DNA of 53,111 nt from Planctomycetota bacterium (GTDB taxonomy: Bacteria > Planctomycetota > UBA11346), in NCBI GenBank assembly GCA_022841245.1, contig JALHRW010000010.1:1-53111 (forward strand), read 5' to 3'. The notes below the pieces were generated by a model. It made no database searches. It had not been told where the DNA came from and worked only from the letters and a program-made list of their open reading frames with translations. Position 1 is the stretch's first letter. Every line of letters starts with the position of its first letter. This document shows positions 33,173-46,090 of the stretch, piece by piece. Position numbers and translations under genes: made by a program.

Positions 33173-34869
33173 GGGGTGAACTCCTTCAGTTCGACCTCGA
33201 CGGACACATCCTTGCCATCTCGCCGGAGTTCAACCATGACGCGATCGCCTGACTTGCGTCGCAACAAGGTCCGGGCGACGGCATCCGGACTGACAGCTTT
33301 GACCCCTCCGACCGACACCAGCTGGTCCCCGCTGCGGAGACCTGCGGCTGCCGCGCCGGTGCCGGGAGTCACGCTGCCGATGACCAGGGTGCCGTCACGC
33401 GGGCGCAGCACCACGCCGAGGCCGACGAAAGGCGGGCGGGCGGTGGTCTTGCCGGCGCGCATGGCAGGCAGCGCGGCAGTGATGCGGGACGCATCGATGG
33501 CCAGAGCGACTCCCGAATTGATCAACCACGGGCGGTCATCATGCGGCCCAAGCAGGACGCACAGGCCGACGACCTTGCCCTCGGCGTCGATCAGCGGCCC
33601 TCCCAGGGAGCCGTAGTTGGCGCGCGCATCGGTCTGCAGGAAGGCGAGGCGTGATTGCATGCGGCGGCGTTCGGTCGCCGAAATCGAGCCGACGGTGGCG
33701 GTCCACCCGGCGTTTTCGCGCCAGCGGCCGAGCAGGGCGACCGGAGCGGCCAGAGCGATCGGAGCCGCAGCGAAGGCAGCGGCTGGGAGGCCGTGCGGAC
33801 GCTCGCAACGCAGCAGGGCGAGATCGAGCGGCAGGTCGCGACCGATGACGCTGCAGGGAATGGCGCCGCCGGGCAAAAGCAGGCGGCCGCGTTCAGCGCT
33901 GCCGTGCAGGTTGCTGGCCGCGGTCAGCAGCAGATCCTCGCCCAGCGATAGCACGCTCACCGGCTGATCGGTGTAGAAGACCTGCTGCTGGTGCCAGTGC
34001 AGTTCCCACCAGCGCGCGAGCTGCTCGCGTTCTCCGGCGCCGGCTTCATCGAGCAGGCGCGAAGGCCGGGGCACGCCATCCGGATTGCCGGGACCGCGCA
34101 GCCGTTCGAGGTAGAGCAGACCCAGGCTGGGAGCGACGGAGGCCACCGCTCGCCGCCAGGCGGCGCCGCCTCCGACCGGAGCGGTCTCCGCTGGCGGCAG
34201 ATCGAGCCCGTCGAGGATGCGTGCCAACGGTACGGTCAGCGGCAGTCGGCGTTCGCGGGTCTGGGCCCGGCTCGTCAGCCCGACCAGCCGACCGGCGTCA
34301 TCGAGCAGCGCGCCGCCCTGGCTGCCGTCGTTGATCGCGGCGTCCGTCTCGATCGCCGTGCCGTTCCAGCTGGCGAGGATGCGTCCACCGCGGCCACGCG
34401 CTGGCGGCGAGCCTTGGCTGAGATCGTACAGACCACTGACGACTCCGCGGCTGATTGCTGCCGCTCCGTCCAGGGCGATGCTCCCGGTGGCGTTTCCGGC
34501 GGTCCAGACCGGATCGAGTGGCTGCAGCCGCCTGCTGTCGGCGAGCAGAACGGGGCGCACATCCGAGGGGAGATCGGCGATGCGCAGCAGCACGGCAGAG
34601 CTCACGGGATCGCGTTTGAGCACCACGGCCTGCCTCCGACGGCCCCCAGGCAGCACCACCTCGCAGGCATCGACCCCCACCGGCAGGGCTTCGGCGAGGG
34701 TGAGGGCCCGACCGTCGCTGGCGATGACCACTGCGCTGCCGTCCTGATCGTCATCGGAATCCAACGAAATCGCGAGGATTCCGCTGGGAATCTCAAGCCC
34801 GGCGACGCCGGTGCACAGGCACCATGCGGCGAGGACGGCGCTACGGCACAGCAGTGATTCCGGCCTCAT
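33169..34869 (-). CDS. Catalytically dead tandem trypsin-like protein with C-terminal PDZ
   Basis: 566 residues, signal peptide ending near AGLE. Two trypsin-like domains in a row (about 30-220 and 290-470) and one PDZ (485-566: LVIGSVTPGTGAAAAGLRSGDQLVSVGG). Aligned to the next gene, domain 1 has E60, S91 and Q184 in place of His, Asp and Ser (LTLAE, VSSAV, NDGSQGG). Domain 2 has S319 and L422 for His and Ser but keeps D349 (LTAAS, NYGSLGG). So neither should cut peptides. It may bind substrate or adjust the active HtrA it is co-translated with. A TATGGT (34884-34879) ends 9 bases before the ATG. Confidence 0.85.
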   Translation of the reverse strand: MRPESLLCRSAVLAAWCLCTGVAGLEIPSGILAISLDSDDDQDGSAVVIASDGRALTLAEALPVGVDACEVVLPGGRRRQAVVLKRDPVSSAVLLRIADLPSDVRPVLLADSRRLQPLDPVWTAGNATGSIALDGAAAISRGVVSGLYDLSQGSPPARGRGGRILASWNGTAIETDAAINDGSQGGALLDDAGRLVGLTSRAQTRERRLPLTVPLARILDGLDLPPAETAPVGGGAAWRRAVASVAPSLGLLYLERLRGPGNPDGVPRPSRLLDEAGAGEREQLARWWELHWHQQQVFYTDQPVSVLSLGEDLLLTAASNLHGSAERGRLLLPGGAIPCSVIGRDLPLDLALLRCERPHGLPAAAFAAAPIALAAPVALLGRWRENAGWTATVGSISATERRRMQSRLAFLQTDARANYGSLGGPLIDAEGKVVGLCVLLGPHDDRPWLINSGVALAIDASRITAALPAMRAGKTTARPPFVGLGVVLRPRDGTLVIGSVTPGTGAAAAGLRSGDQLVSVGGVKAVSPDAVARTLLRRKSGDRVMVELRRDGKDVSVEVELKEFTP

Positions 34870-35192
34870 AACGGGATCACCATAACGACATAACCGGCGG
34901 CGTACACGCTAGTTCCGGCGGACCTGAAGCAGCCGTCTGGGACGCCGGAAAACTGACCTCTTGACGAATTTCGAACCCCGCTATGGTATTCCTCCCACGC
35001 AAGAGAGAGGTTGCTTCGGCAGCCACGATCTTGCGGAGGCGGTTGACAAATCGAGATCCGTAGCGCGAGTCGTATGCGCGGAAACCTGCACCCCCGTGTA
35101 GGTGGAAGCGCGCGCGGTGCCTGACCTTCGGGTTGGGTATCGTGCATCGTGACCTTCGGGTCATGGATGCGAAACTAACAAGCTAGATTAAA
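34870..35192 (+). promoter_or_regulatory. rRNA operon promoter and leader region
   Basis: No gene. TTGACG (34961-34966) with a TATGGTATT stretch at 34982-34990 is the best promoter: TATGGT at 15 or TGGTAT at 17 bases. A perfect TTGACA (35043-35048) has no convincing -10. CGCAAGA (34998-35004) and TCTTGCG (35030-35036) form an inverted repeat. Close to 16S are two UUCG-capped hairpins sharing GACCTTCGGG, at about 35121-35136 and 35144-35169. No boxA was recognised. Confidence 0.5.
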
Positions 35193-37058
<1,866 letters not shown>

Positions 37059-37135
37059 GGGCTTGTAGCTCAGTTGGTTAGAGCACACGCCTGATAAGCG
37101 TGAGGTCTCTGGTTCGAATCCAGACAAGCCCACCA
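37059..37135 (+). tRNA. tRNA-Ile (GAT)
   Basis: 77 bases with the CCA encoded. Acceptor GGGCTTG pairs with CAAGCCC, D-arm AGCTCAGTTGGTTAGAGC, anticodon GAT at 37093-37095, T-arm GGTTCGAATCC. Located in the 16S-23S spacer, as usual in linked rRNA operons. Confidence 0.97.
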
Positions 37136-37172
37136 ACTGGGAACAGGCAGACAGACCAGGTTCCACCCGAGA

Positions 37173-37248
37173 GGGGGCATAGCTCAGTTGGTAGAGCACG
37201 ACCTTTGCAAGGTCGGGGTCTGGGGTTCGAATCCCCATGCCTCCACCA
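37173..37248 (+). tRNA. tRNA-Ala (TGC)
   Basis: 76 bases with the CCA encoded. Acceptor GGGGGCA pairs with TGCCTCC, including the G3-U70 pair that marks alanine tRNAs. Anticodon TGC at 37206-37208, T-arm GGTTCGAATCC. 37 bases after tRNA-Ile. Confidence 0.97.
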
Positions 37249-37353
37249 CTGACGCTCGCGCACGGTATCATCGGATCTTCAAACACCTTCGCCCGGGATT
37301 ATCCGGGGATCGTTGACAAGGCGAGAATCGTGGAGATGGACACGAACGACAAT

Positions 37354-40240
<2,887 letters not shown>

Positions 40241-40315
40241 GTTCGTGTCCACTCCATGATTCCCGCGTTGCCAACGCATGGGTGCCCACGGCCCCTGCTC
40301 GTTACAATGTACCAT

Positions 40316-40423
40316 TCCTGGTGGCCATATCGATGGGGCCACACCCGTTCCCATTCCGAACACGGACGTTAAGCCCATCTGAGCCGATGATACTCGCAAG
40401 GGGAAAGTAGGTCGCTGCCAGGA
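40316..40423 (+). rRNA. rrf: 5S ribosomal RNA
   Basis: About 108 bases. TCCTGG at the 5' end pairs with CCAGGA at the 3' end. The loop segment CCCATTCCGAACACGG and the GGGAAAGTAGGTCGCTGCCAGG tail are typical. 75 bases after 23S. Confidence 0.95.
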
Positions 40424-40430
40424 TTTTTCT

Positions 40431-40472
40431 AAACGACGCACCCAGCGCACATGCGCTGGGTGCGTCGTTTTT
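40431..40472 (+). terminator. rRNA operon terminator
   Basis: A 19-base arm AAACGACGCACCCAGCGCA pairs perfectly with TGCGCTGGGTGCGTCGTTT, giving a 17-18 bp stem with a 4-base loop. The stem runs into TTTTT, so this is a standard intrinsic terminator, unlike most hairpins in the window. Confidence 0.93.
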
Positions 40473-40481
40473 GAAACATCC

Positions 40482-40498
40482 GCAGCGACCTACTTTCC
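40482..40498 (-). repeat. 17-base inverted copy of the 5S 3' region
   Basis: GCAGCGACCTACTTTCC is the exact reverse complement of 40402-40418 inside 5S rRNA. It begins 10 bases after the terminator. It may be the remnant of an inverted 5S, or a segment that could pair with the 5S 3' end. Confidence 0.85.
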
Positions 40499-40887
40499 GA
40501 CGGGCGACAGCGGACATCCATCGAGCGTAGCGAGATGGATGAGCGAGCCACGGGCGTGGCTCGCCTGCCGCTGGAGCCGGCCGATGTCCCCGCACCGAGC
40601 ACGGAGCTGCGCAGCAGCGAACGCGCGCAGGGAGGAGACGAGGCCGCGGGTGGACGCCGCACACGCCGGGAGGCAGCGATAGTTCGGGAGGGATCCCAGT
40701 CCCGCACCCGCCTGCCCCGCCCGTCAGGGCGGAGCTGGCGGCACCTGCCAGTCGCGCCGAGTGTTGGCGTTCGTCCATTCCCGCACCGTGGAGCTGCGCC
40801 GCGGGTGAACTCCGCCGTAGTTCCCGCTCCATCCACCCCATCCCCACTCCTTCTCGCAACCCCACAGTTCCCACGAAACCTGCAGTC
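40499..40887. other. GC-rich non-coding stretch with hairpins
   Basis: 389 bases with no convincing gene. Hairpins: CATCCATC...GATGGATG around GAGCGTAGCGA, then GCGAGCCAC-GGGC-GTGGCTCGC just after it. Long frames crossing it lack any recognisable domain. It lies between the rRNA terminator and the promoter of the next small membrane protein. Confidence 0.5.
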
Positions 40888-40917
40888 TTGCATAACCCTT
40901 GTCAGTCACCGTAATAG
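40888..40917 (+). promoter_or_regulatory. Probable leaderless promoter of the membrane/STAS pair
   Basis: TTGCAT (40888-40893), 18 bases, TAATAG (40912-40917), then 7 bases to ATG 40925. The area is AT-richer than its surroundings. There is no ribosome site before the ATG. Confidence 0.5.
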
Positions 40918-40924
40918 CACACTC

Positions 40925-41128
40925 ATGTCGGTCGCCCCGCTCCTCCTGATGTTCCTGGCCCCATTGGCTGCCGGCATCCTGCTCGGCTTCATCCAACTCG
41001 CATTCTACCGAATTCTGCGCCGCTCAGAGGACTCCATCCCACCATTCCTGATCCTCTTCGCCCGTGGCCTCGTGTTCTTCTTCGTGATCGCCGCCACCTT
41101 CGCCCTCGTGCTTCGCATATCGCCATGA
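40925..41128 (+). CDS. Small two-helix membrane protein
   Basis: 67 residues from ATG 40925. Two hydrophobic helices (LLLMFLAPLAAGILLGFIQLAFY and FLILFARGLVFFFVIAATFALVL) around a short charged loop RILRRSEDSIPP. No family recognised. The STAS-like gene starts within its stop codon (ATGA), so the two probably act together, perhaps the membrane protein tethering the STAS protein; that is inference. Confidence 0.65.
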   Translation: MSVAPLLLMFLAPLAAGILLGFIQLAFYRILRRSEDSIPPFLILFARGLVFFFVIAATFALVLRISP

Positions 41129-41481
41129 CCGACCTCGTCGCCGAATTCAATGCCGAGGCATTGCGTCATGGCACCGATATCTCCCTCGTCTCCAACGACG
41201 TCGAACTGCATTACACCATTCGTAAACTGTCCGAGCGGCTGCTGATCACACCGACCTTCGAAATACTCGTGCATTTGAGCCAATGCTATTCGAAACTGCT
41301 GACCGTCCTCGATCTCAGCCAATGCCGTGTCGTCTCCTCGCTTGAACTGACCTTCATTGGTTTCGTGTTGACGCAGACCCGCTTCCACGGCGGCAAGGTC
41401 CGCATCGTCTGTCCGTCTGCGGTCAACCGCCGAGCCCTGGAGATGGTCGGTTTCGACCGCCTTGCAGAACTCGCGTCCTAG
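41125..41481 (+). CDS. STAS-like (anti-sigma antagonist-like) protein
   Basis: 118 residues from ATG 41125. The central block LTVLDLSQCRVVSSLELTFIGFVLTQTRFHGGKVRIVCPSAVNRRALEMVGFDRL has the STAS pattern: a beta-strand ending in an Asp, then a Ser-containing loop, helix, and a strand before a final helix. The usual phospho-Ser 'DSSG' is replaced by VSSLE, so phosphoregulation is uncertain. N-terminal 40 residues are helical. Its stop codon shares the CTAG with the pyrG stop on the other strand. Function unknown. Confidence 0.65.
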   Translation: MTDLVAEFNAEALRHGTDISLVSNDVELHYTIRKLSERLLITPTFEILVHLSQCYSKLLTVLDLSQCRVVSSLELTFIGFVLTQTRFHGGKVRIVCPSAVNRRALEMVGFDRLAELAS

Positions 41482-43181
41482 CCGCTGATCGGCGACAGCG
41501 ACATCTCGCTCTTCCCGCCGGCCTGATCCCCACGCTTGCGCTTGTAGGCAGCGCCGAGGAAGCCGCGGAACAGCGGATGCGGCCGCACCGGGGTGCTCTT
41601 GAATTCCGGGTGCGCCTGGGTGGCGAGGAAGAAGGGATGGTCCTTCAGTTCGATGATCTCGACCAGGCTCTGCTCAGGCTTGCTCGGATCCGGGATGTAG
41701 ACGCCGCTGAAGACCAGGCCGGCGGCTTCGAACTGTGCACGGTAGGCGTTGTTGAACTCATAACGGTGACGGTGCCGTTCCAGGACCGCCTCCGCGCCGC
41801 CGTAAACCTTGGCCGCGCGACTGGTCTTCTTCGGTAGGGTGCACAGGTATGAACCCAGGCGCATGGTGCCGCCGAGGTTGCTGGCTGCGATCAGGTCCTT
41901 CTGCGACTCCATCGGCACGATGATCGGGTGCGGCGTCTTTTCATCCATCTCGGTCGAATTGGCCTTGTCCAGTCCGAGGACGTTGCGGGCGAACTCGATC
42001 GATGCCGCCTGCATACCCAGGCACAACCCGAGGTATGGGATGCCGGTCTCGCGGGCGAGGCGGATCGCGCGCAGCTTGCCCTCGAACCCGCGTTTGCCGA
42101 AGCCGCCGGGGACGAGGATGCCGTCGATGCCCTCGAGCTGTTTGCGCCAGTCGTCGTTCTCCAGCGACTCGCTCTCGATGCGTACGATCTCGGCCTTGAG
42201 CAGGTGCGCGTAGGCGGCGTGATCGATCGATTCGGTGACCGATTTGTAGGCGTCCTGGTGGTCGATGTACTTGCCGACCAGGGCGATGCGCACGGTGTCC
42301 TTGGGCTTCTTGATGTGCGAGACCATCAGGTCCCAGTCGTGCATGTCGCAGGCGCGCTTGGGCAGGCGCAGACGGTTGGCGAGCAGTTCATCCATGCCCT
42401 GGCGCATCAGCACCTGGGGCACCTCGTAGATCGAGGTCGGCACGTCGACCAGGTCGATGACGTTGGTGAGGTCGACATTGCAGAAGAGCGCCAGCTTGTC
42501 CCGCACGCTCTTGCCCAGCGGCTTCTCGGCGCGGCAGAGCAGGAAGTCGGGAATGATGCCGATCTCGCGCAGTTTCTGCACACTGTGCTGGGCCGGCTTG
42601 GTCTTGATCTCGCCGGCCGCCTTGATGTAGGGGATGTAGGCGAGGTGGATGCAGCAGCAGTAGTCGCGGCCGGCCTCGTGGCGGAACTGGCGCACCGCCT
42701 CCATGAACGGCAGGCCCTCGATGTCGCCGACCGTTCCGCCGATCTCGCTGATCACCACGTCGACATCGGGCGCATGCAGGGCACGGATGTGCTTCTTGAT
42801 CTCGTCGGTGACGTGGGGGATCACCTGCACCGTGCCGCCGTTGTACTTGCCGGCGCGCTCGTTGTTCAGCACCGTCTGGTAGATGCGGCCGCTGGTCACG
42901 GTCGACAGCTTCGAACACGGTGTGCCGAGGAAGCGTTCGTAGTGGCCGAGGTCGAGGTCGGTTTCGGCTCCGTCATCGGTGACGTAGACCTCGCCATGCT
43001 GGAACGGGTTCATCGTCCCGGGGTCGACGTTCAAATACGGGTCGAGCTTCTGGATCCGCACGGTGAACCCCATGTTCACCAGGATGCGCCCGATCGAGGC
43101 GGTGGCGATGCCCTTGCCCAGGCTGGAGACGACGCCGCCGGTGATGAAGATGTGGCGGGTCGGGCCTTCGCGCTTGGTCAT
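41478..43181 (-). CDS. pyrG: CTP synthase
   Basis: 567 residues from ATG 43181. Makes CTP from UTP, ATP and glutamine. N-terminal synthase domain with FITGGVVSSLGKGIA, the LDPYLNVDPGTMNPFQHGEVYV block and SEIGGTVGDIE; C-terminal glutamine amidotransferase with GGFGKRGFEGK, nucleophile Cys in YLGLCLGMQ and HPEFKSTP. Length is normal. Its start overlaps the kdsB stop (ATGA), so kdsB-pyrG is an operon. CTP is also the second substrate of KdsB, which makes the pairing functional, as in several Gram-negative genomes. Confidence 0.96.
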   Translation of the reverse strand: MTKREGPTRHIFITGGVVSSLGKGIATASIGRILVNMGFTVRIQKLDPYLNVDPGTMNPFQHGEVYVTDDGAETDLDLGHYERFLGTPCSKLSTVTSGRIYQTVLNNERAGKYNGGTVQVIPHVTDEIKKHIRALHAPDVDVVISEIGGTVGDIEGLPFMEAVRQFRHEAGRDYCCCIHLAYIPYIKAAGEIKTKPAQHSVQKLREIGIIPDFLLCRAEKPLGKSVRDKLALFCNVDLTNVIDLVDVPTSIYEVPQVLMRQGMDELLANRLRLPKRACDMHDWDLMVSHIKKPKDTVRIALVGKYIDHQDAYKSVTESIDHAAYAHLLKAEIVRIESESLENDDWRKQLEGIDGILVPGGFGKRGFEGKLRAIRLARETGIPYLGLCLGMQAASIEFARNVLGLDKANSTEMDEKTPHPIIVPMESQKDLIAASNLGGTMRLGSYLCTLPKKTSRAAKVYGGAEAVLERHRHRYEFNNAYRAQFEAAGLVFSGVYIPDPSKPEQSLVEIIELKDHPFFLATQAHPEFKSTPVRPHPLFRGFLGAAYKRKRGDQAGGKSEMSLSPISG

Positions 43182-43924
43182 GGTAGTTTCTTCGTGTTTC
43201 TGGAAAGGAATGCGTCGTAGTCGGCACGTACGTCGATGCCGGGTGTCGATCGGGGAACGACTGCGATGGCGATGCCGATGCCATTGGCCAGGGCGCGCAG
43301 CTGTTCGAGTCGCTCAAGGTCTTCCAGCGGGCTCTTGGGCAGGCTGCCGTAGCCAAGGAGAACATCGCGCCGGTAGGCGTAGATGCCGAGGTGGCGGTGG
43401 GTCTGAGCCGCTGGGCCGCCACGATCGCGGTCGTAGGGGGCCGCTGAACGGGTGAACCACAACGCCCGGTCTCCGTTGCCAATCACGACTTTGACTTGGT
43501 TGGGATTGACCTGGGCATCCTGCCCGGCCGGCACGCCCAGCGTCGCCATGCCGGCCCAGGGGTGCTTCTGCAGCAGCCCGGCGACCAGGCGGATGTGCTC
43601 CGGCTCCATCTCCGGCTCATCACCTTGGACATTGACGATGATCTCGGCGGACAGGCCGGCAGCTACCTCGGCGATGCGATCGGTTCCGCTCTGGTGGTCG
43701 GCGCGGGTCAGGGCGGCACGGATGCCGGTCGGCGCGACCGCCGCGACCAGCGCCGGGTCATCGGCGCAGACCACCACGGCTGTTGGGCCGAAGGCGAGAC
43801 CGGCGCGACGCGCGACGGTGGCGATCAGCGGCTCGCCGTGCTCGGCCAGCAGCAGCTTCTCAGGCAGGCGGGTGGAGGCGCGCCGGGCCGGAACGAGGAC
43901 GACGATGCCGGGTGGGGGGCTCAA
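43178..43924 (-). CDS. kdsB: 3-deoxy-manno-octulosonate cytidylyltransferase
   Basis: 248 residues. The frame has no ATG or GTG near the start, so TTG 43924 is used; the promoter 43932-43958 sits just before it. Activates Kdo with CTP for lipid A-core synthesis, evidence of LPS. Motifs: VLVPARRASTRLPEKLLL (CTP binding), HQSGTDRIAEV, VNVQGDEPEMEP (metal) and HLGIYAYRRDVL. Confidence 0.94.
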   Translation of the reverse strand: MSPPPGIVVLVPARRASTRLPEKLLLAEHGEPLIATVARRAGLAFGPTAVVVCADDPALVAAVAPTGIRAALTRADHQSGTDRIAEVAAGLSAEIIVNVQGDEPEMEPEHIRLVAGLLQKHPWAGMATLGVPAGQDAQVNPNQVKVVIGNGDRALWFTRSAAPYDRDRGGPAAQTHRHLGIYAYRRDVLLGYGSLPKSPLEDLERLEQLRALANGIGIAIAVVPRSTPGIDVRADYDAFLSRNTKKLP

Positions 43925-43931
43925 GCCGGGC

Positions 43932-43958
43932 AGGCTAGCGACGACCGGGCGCGGTCAA
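43932..43958 (-). promoter_or_regulatory. kdsB-pyrG promoter, probably leaderless
   Basis: Minus strand: TTGACC (43958-43953), 15 bases, TAGCCT (43937-43932), then 7 bases to the TTG start at 43924. The spacer is short by one or two bases. No ribosome site is visible. Confidence 0.45.
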
Positions 43959-43990
43959 CCTGACCTGTCTGTCGCCTGCTGTGGCGGGAA

Positions 43991-46015
43991 TCAGCCGTTG
44001 ATGCCGCTCTTGAATGTGGCTACCGCGCTGTTCAGGGCGGTCTCGCCCTTAGCCAGGTCGGTGGCGGCCTGGGACACCGCCTGGGCGGCAGCCCCGGTAT
44101 CCTTGGCGGCGGCGGCGGCCTGCTCCGCATTGCGTGCCACCTCGTCAACCACCGCCGATTGCTCCTCGACGGCGGCGGCAATCGCGTGCGCTGCATCGTT
44201 CAACTTGGCAATCGAACCGGTGACCGACTCCAGGGCGGCGACCGCGGCCTGGGCGTCGCTCTGCACCGCGGCGATCTTGCGGTTGATGTCGCCGGTGGCG
44301 CCATGCGTCTGGTTGGCCAGGCTCTTGACCTCGCCGGCGACCACGGCGAAGCCGCGACCGACGTCACCGGCCCGCGCCGCCTCGATGGTGGCGTTCAGGG
44401 CCAGGAGATTGGTCTGCTCGGCGATGTCGGCGATGAGCTTGGCCACAGCGGTGATCTCGTTTGCTGCCTTGGCCAAGCTGGCCATGGTCGTCCGGCTACT
44501 GTCGGCGGTCTGGGCGGCTGCACGCGCGAGTTCGCTGACATGGGTGGTCTGGGAGGCGATCTCCTTGATCGAGGCGTTGAGTTGGCTGGCCGAGGCGGCG
44601 ACGGTCTGAGCGTTGCTGGCAACCTGACCGGACACCGTGCTTTGGCTCTGCGCGGTACCCTGCATTGCCTGGATCGATCCCGACATGCTGGCGATCACGC
44701 CGCCGACCGAGATGTCGAAGGCCTGCATGGTCCGGGTGCGGGTTTCGCGTGTGGATACCTGGGCATATGCCAAGGTCGCCTGCAGGTTGGTGGCGGCGAG
44801 GATGCCATCTGCGAATTCATCGCGGGCCGACAGATCGATGCGGTCGTTGATCTGGCCACCGGACAGGCGGTCCAGGATACCGGTCAGGGTGTTGATCCGA
44901 CGGGTCAGGCGCACAGACAGGGTCAGGGCCGTGAATAGCCCCAGCACGATGCCTGCACTGGTCAACCCGATGGCAAACCAGGTGTTGCGCTCGAAAAGGC
45001 CAGCCTGTCCAGTTGTGATCTCTCGGGAGACATCGACCTGCAACTGGATCAGCTTTGCCAGGGTATCCCCGGTGGCCTCCATGTGCCCATGTTGCATCGG
45101 ATCAAAGACCAGATTCTGCAGTTCCTCGCGCTTGCCGGCTTTGGCCAGAGCGAAGGCCGGAGCGAAGAACTCTGTCTTCACGGTAGCCACCTGCTTGGTC
45201 AGGGTCTGGGCGAGTACGTTCTCATCGGGGGTCAGATAGGTTGCCAGGTAGTCTGAGAGGTCTTTGGCGATCAGACTGTGGTGCTCGGCCGCTTCGGCCA
45301 CGCTCTTCTCGATGTCGCGCCCAGGCGTGCTGGCTTCGATGAAGTGCCGCCAGGCTTCTCGCAGGTTGGTGTCGATGCGGCCGAGTTGAGCCGCGGGGAT
45401 GACCCGATCGGCCAGCATGCTCCTCAGTCCCTGGTTCGACTCGCGCATGCCGAGCAGCCCGACTGTCCCGACTCCGGCGATCAGCAAGACCAGGCTCAGC
45501 AGGGCGGCAGTCAATAGCACGCGGGTCGAGGCCGCCCAGCGGCTGACAGCGCCGCCGATGCCGGCATGCTCGACCCGGCCGCGGTTGACCAGCAGGCCCG
45601 TGGAGCCGGCCCGAATACGGGCATAAGCCGCCTCAGCAGCAGCGATGTCGGCATCGGTCGGTCGCCGGCGCACCGAGATATAGCCGGTGACCTCGCTCTT
45701 GGCGTCCCGCTCCGGCGAAACGGCCGCCTGGACCCAGTAGTGGTCGCCGTTCTTGCAGCGATTCTTGACGATGCCGACCCAGCATTGGCCACTCTTCAGG
45801 GTGGCCCACAGGTCAGCAAAGGCTGCCGATGGCATGTCCGGGTGACGTACGAGGTTGTGGCTCTGTCCAATCAGTTCCTCCCGGCTGTATCCACTGATCG
45901 TTACGAAGGCGTCATTGGCGAAGGTGATGACACCGCGTACATCGGTCCGCGACACGAGGAGGTCGCCATCACGCATGGGGATCAGCTTTTGTGTGACGGG
46001 ACCGGTGTTGCGCAT
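43991..46015 (-). CDS. Aer-like chemoreceptor (PAS-TM-HAMP-MCP signal)
   Basis: 674 residues from ATG 46015, with GAGG upstream. N-terminal PAS domain ([29 protein letters not shown]; residues about 15-120) of the Aer kind, a membrane helix near 165-190, a helical ligand-binding-like segment, a second membrane helix near 370-390, HAMP ([25 protein letters not shown]) and the signalling coiled coil with the hairpin tip [40 protein letters not shown]. The PAS may bind FAD or haem for redox/oxygen sensing. No che genes are in the window. The open frame runs far upstream antisense to mfd and is not used. Confidence 0.92.
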   Translation of the reverse strand: MRNTGPVTQKLIPMRDGDLLVSRTDVRGVITFANDAFVTISGYSREELIGQSHNLVRHPDMPSAAFADLWATLKSGQCWVGIVKNRCKNGDHYWVQAAVSPERDAKSEVTGYISVRRRPTDADIAAAEAAYARIRAGSTGLLVNRGRVEHAGIGGAVSRWAASTRVLLTAALLSLVLLIAGVGTVGLLGMRESNQGLRSMLADRVIPAAQLGRIDTNLREAWRHFIEASTPGRDIEKSVAEAAEHHSLIAKDLSDYLATYLTPDENVLAQTLTKQVATVKTEFFAPAFALAKAGKREELQNLVFDPMQHGHMEATGDTLAKLIQLQVDVSREITTGQAGLFERNTWFAIGLTSAGIVLGLFTALTLSVRLTRRINTLTGILDRLSGGQINDRIDLSARDEFADGILAATNLQATLAYAQVSTRETRTRTMQAFDISVGGVIASMSGSIQAMQGTAQSQSTVSGQVASNAQTVAASASQLNASIKEIASQTTHVSELARAAAQTADSSRTTMASLAKAANEITAVAKLIADIAEQTNLLALNATIEAARAGDVGRGFAVVAGEVKSLANQTHGATGDINRKIAAVQSDAQAAVAALESVTGSIAKLNDAAHAIAAAVEEQSAVVDEVARNAEQAAAAAKDTGAAAQAVSQAATDLAKGETALNSAVATFKSGING

Positions 46016-46031
46016 GGTGAGCCTCTTCCCC

Positions 46032-46060
46032 AGGGTACGAAAGCGTTCCATTTGTTGCAA
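46032..46060 (-). promoter_or_regulatory. Promoter of the chemoreceptor
   Basis: Minus strand: TTGCAA (46060-46055), 17 bases, TACCCT (46037-46032), then a 16-base gap to the ATG that contains GAGG. Confidence 0.55.
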
Positions 46061-46090
46061 GCAGGGGGAACCAGGCGTGGATCGTCGCTG

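Noticed and set aside
35043..35071. Second rRNA promoter at TTGACA (35043)
   Set aside because: The -35 is perfect, but no -10-like hexamer occurs at 15-18 bases; the nearest TATGCG is 24 bases away.
40535..40924. Extension of the 67-residue membrane protein upstream
   Set aside because: The added part is Arg/Pro-rich, crosses hairpins and lies upstream of the likely promoter.
45566..46090. N-terminal extension of Mfd
   Set aside because: Antisense to the chemoreceptor's PAS region; no Mfd-like sequence there.
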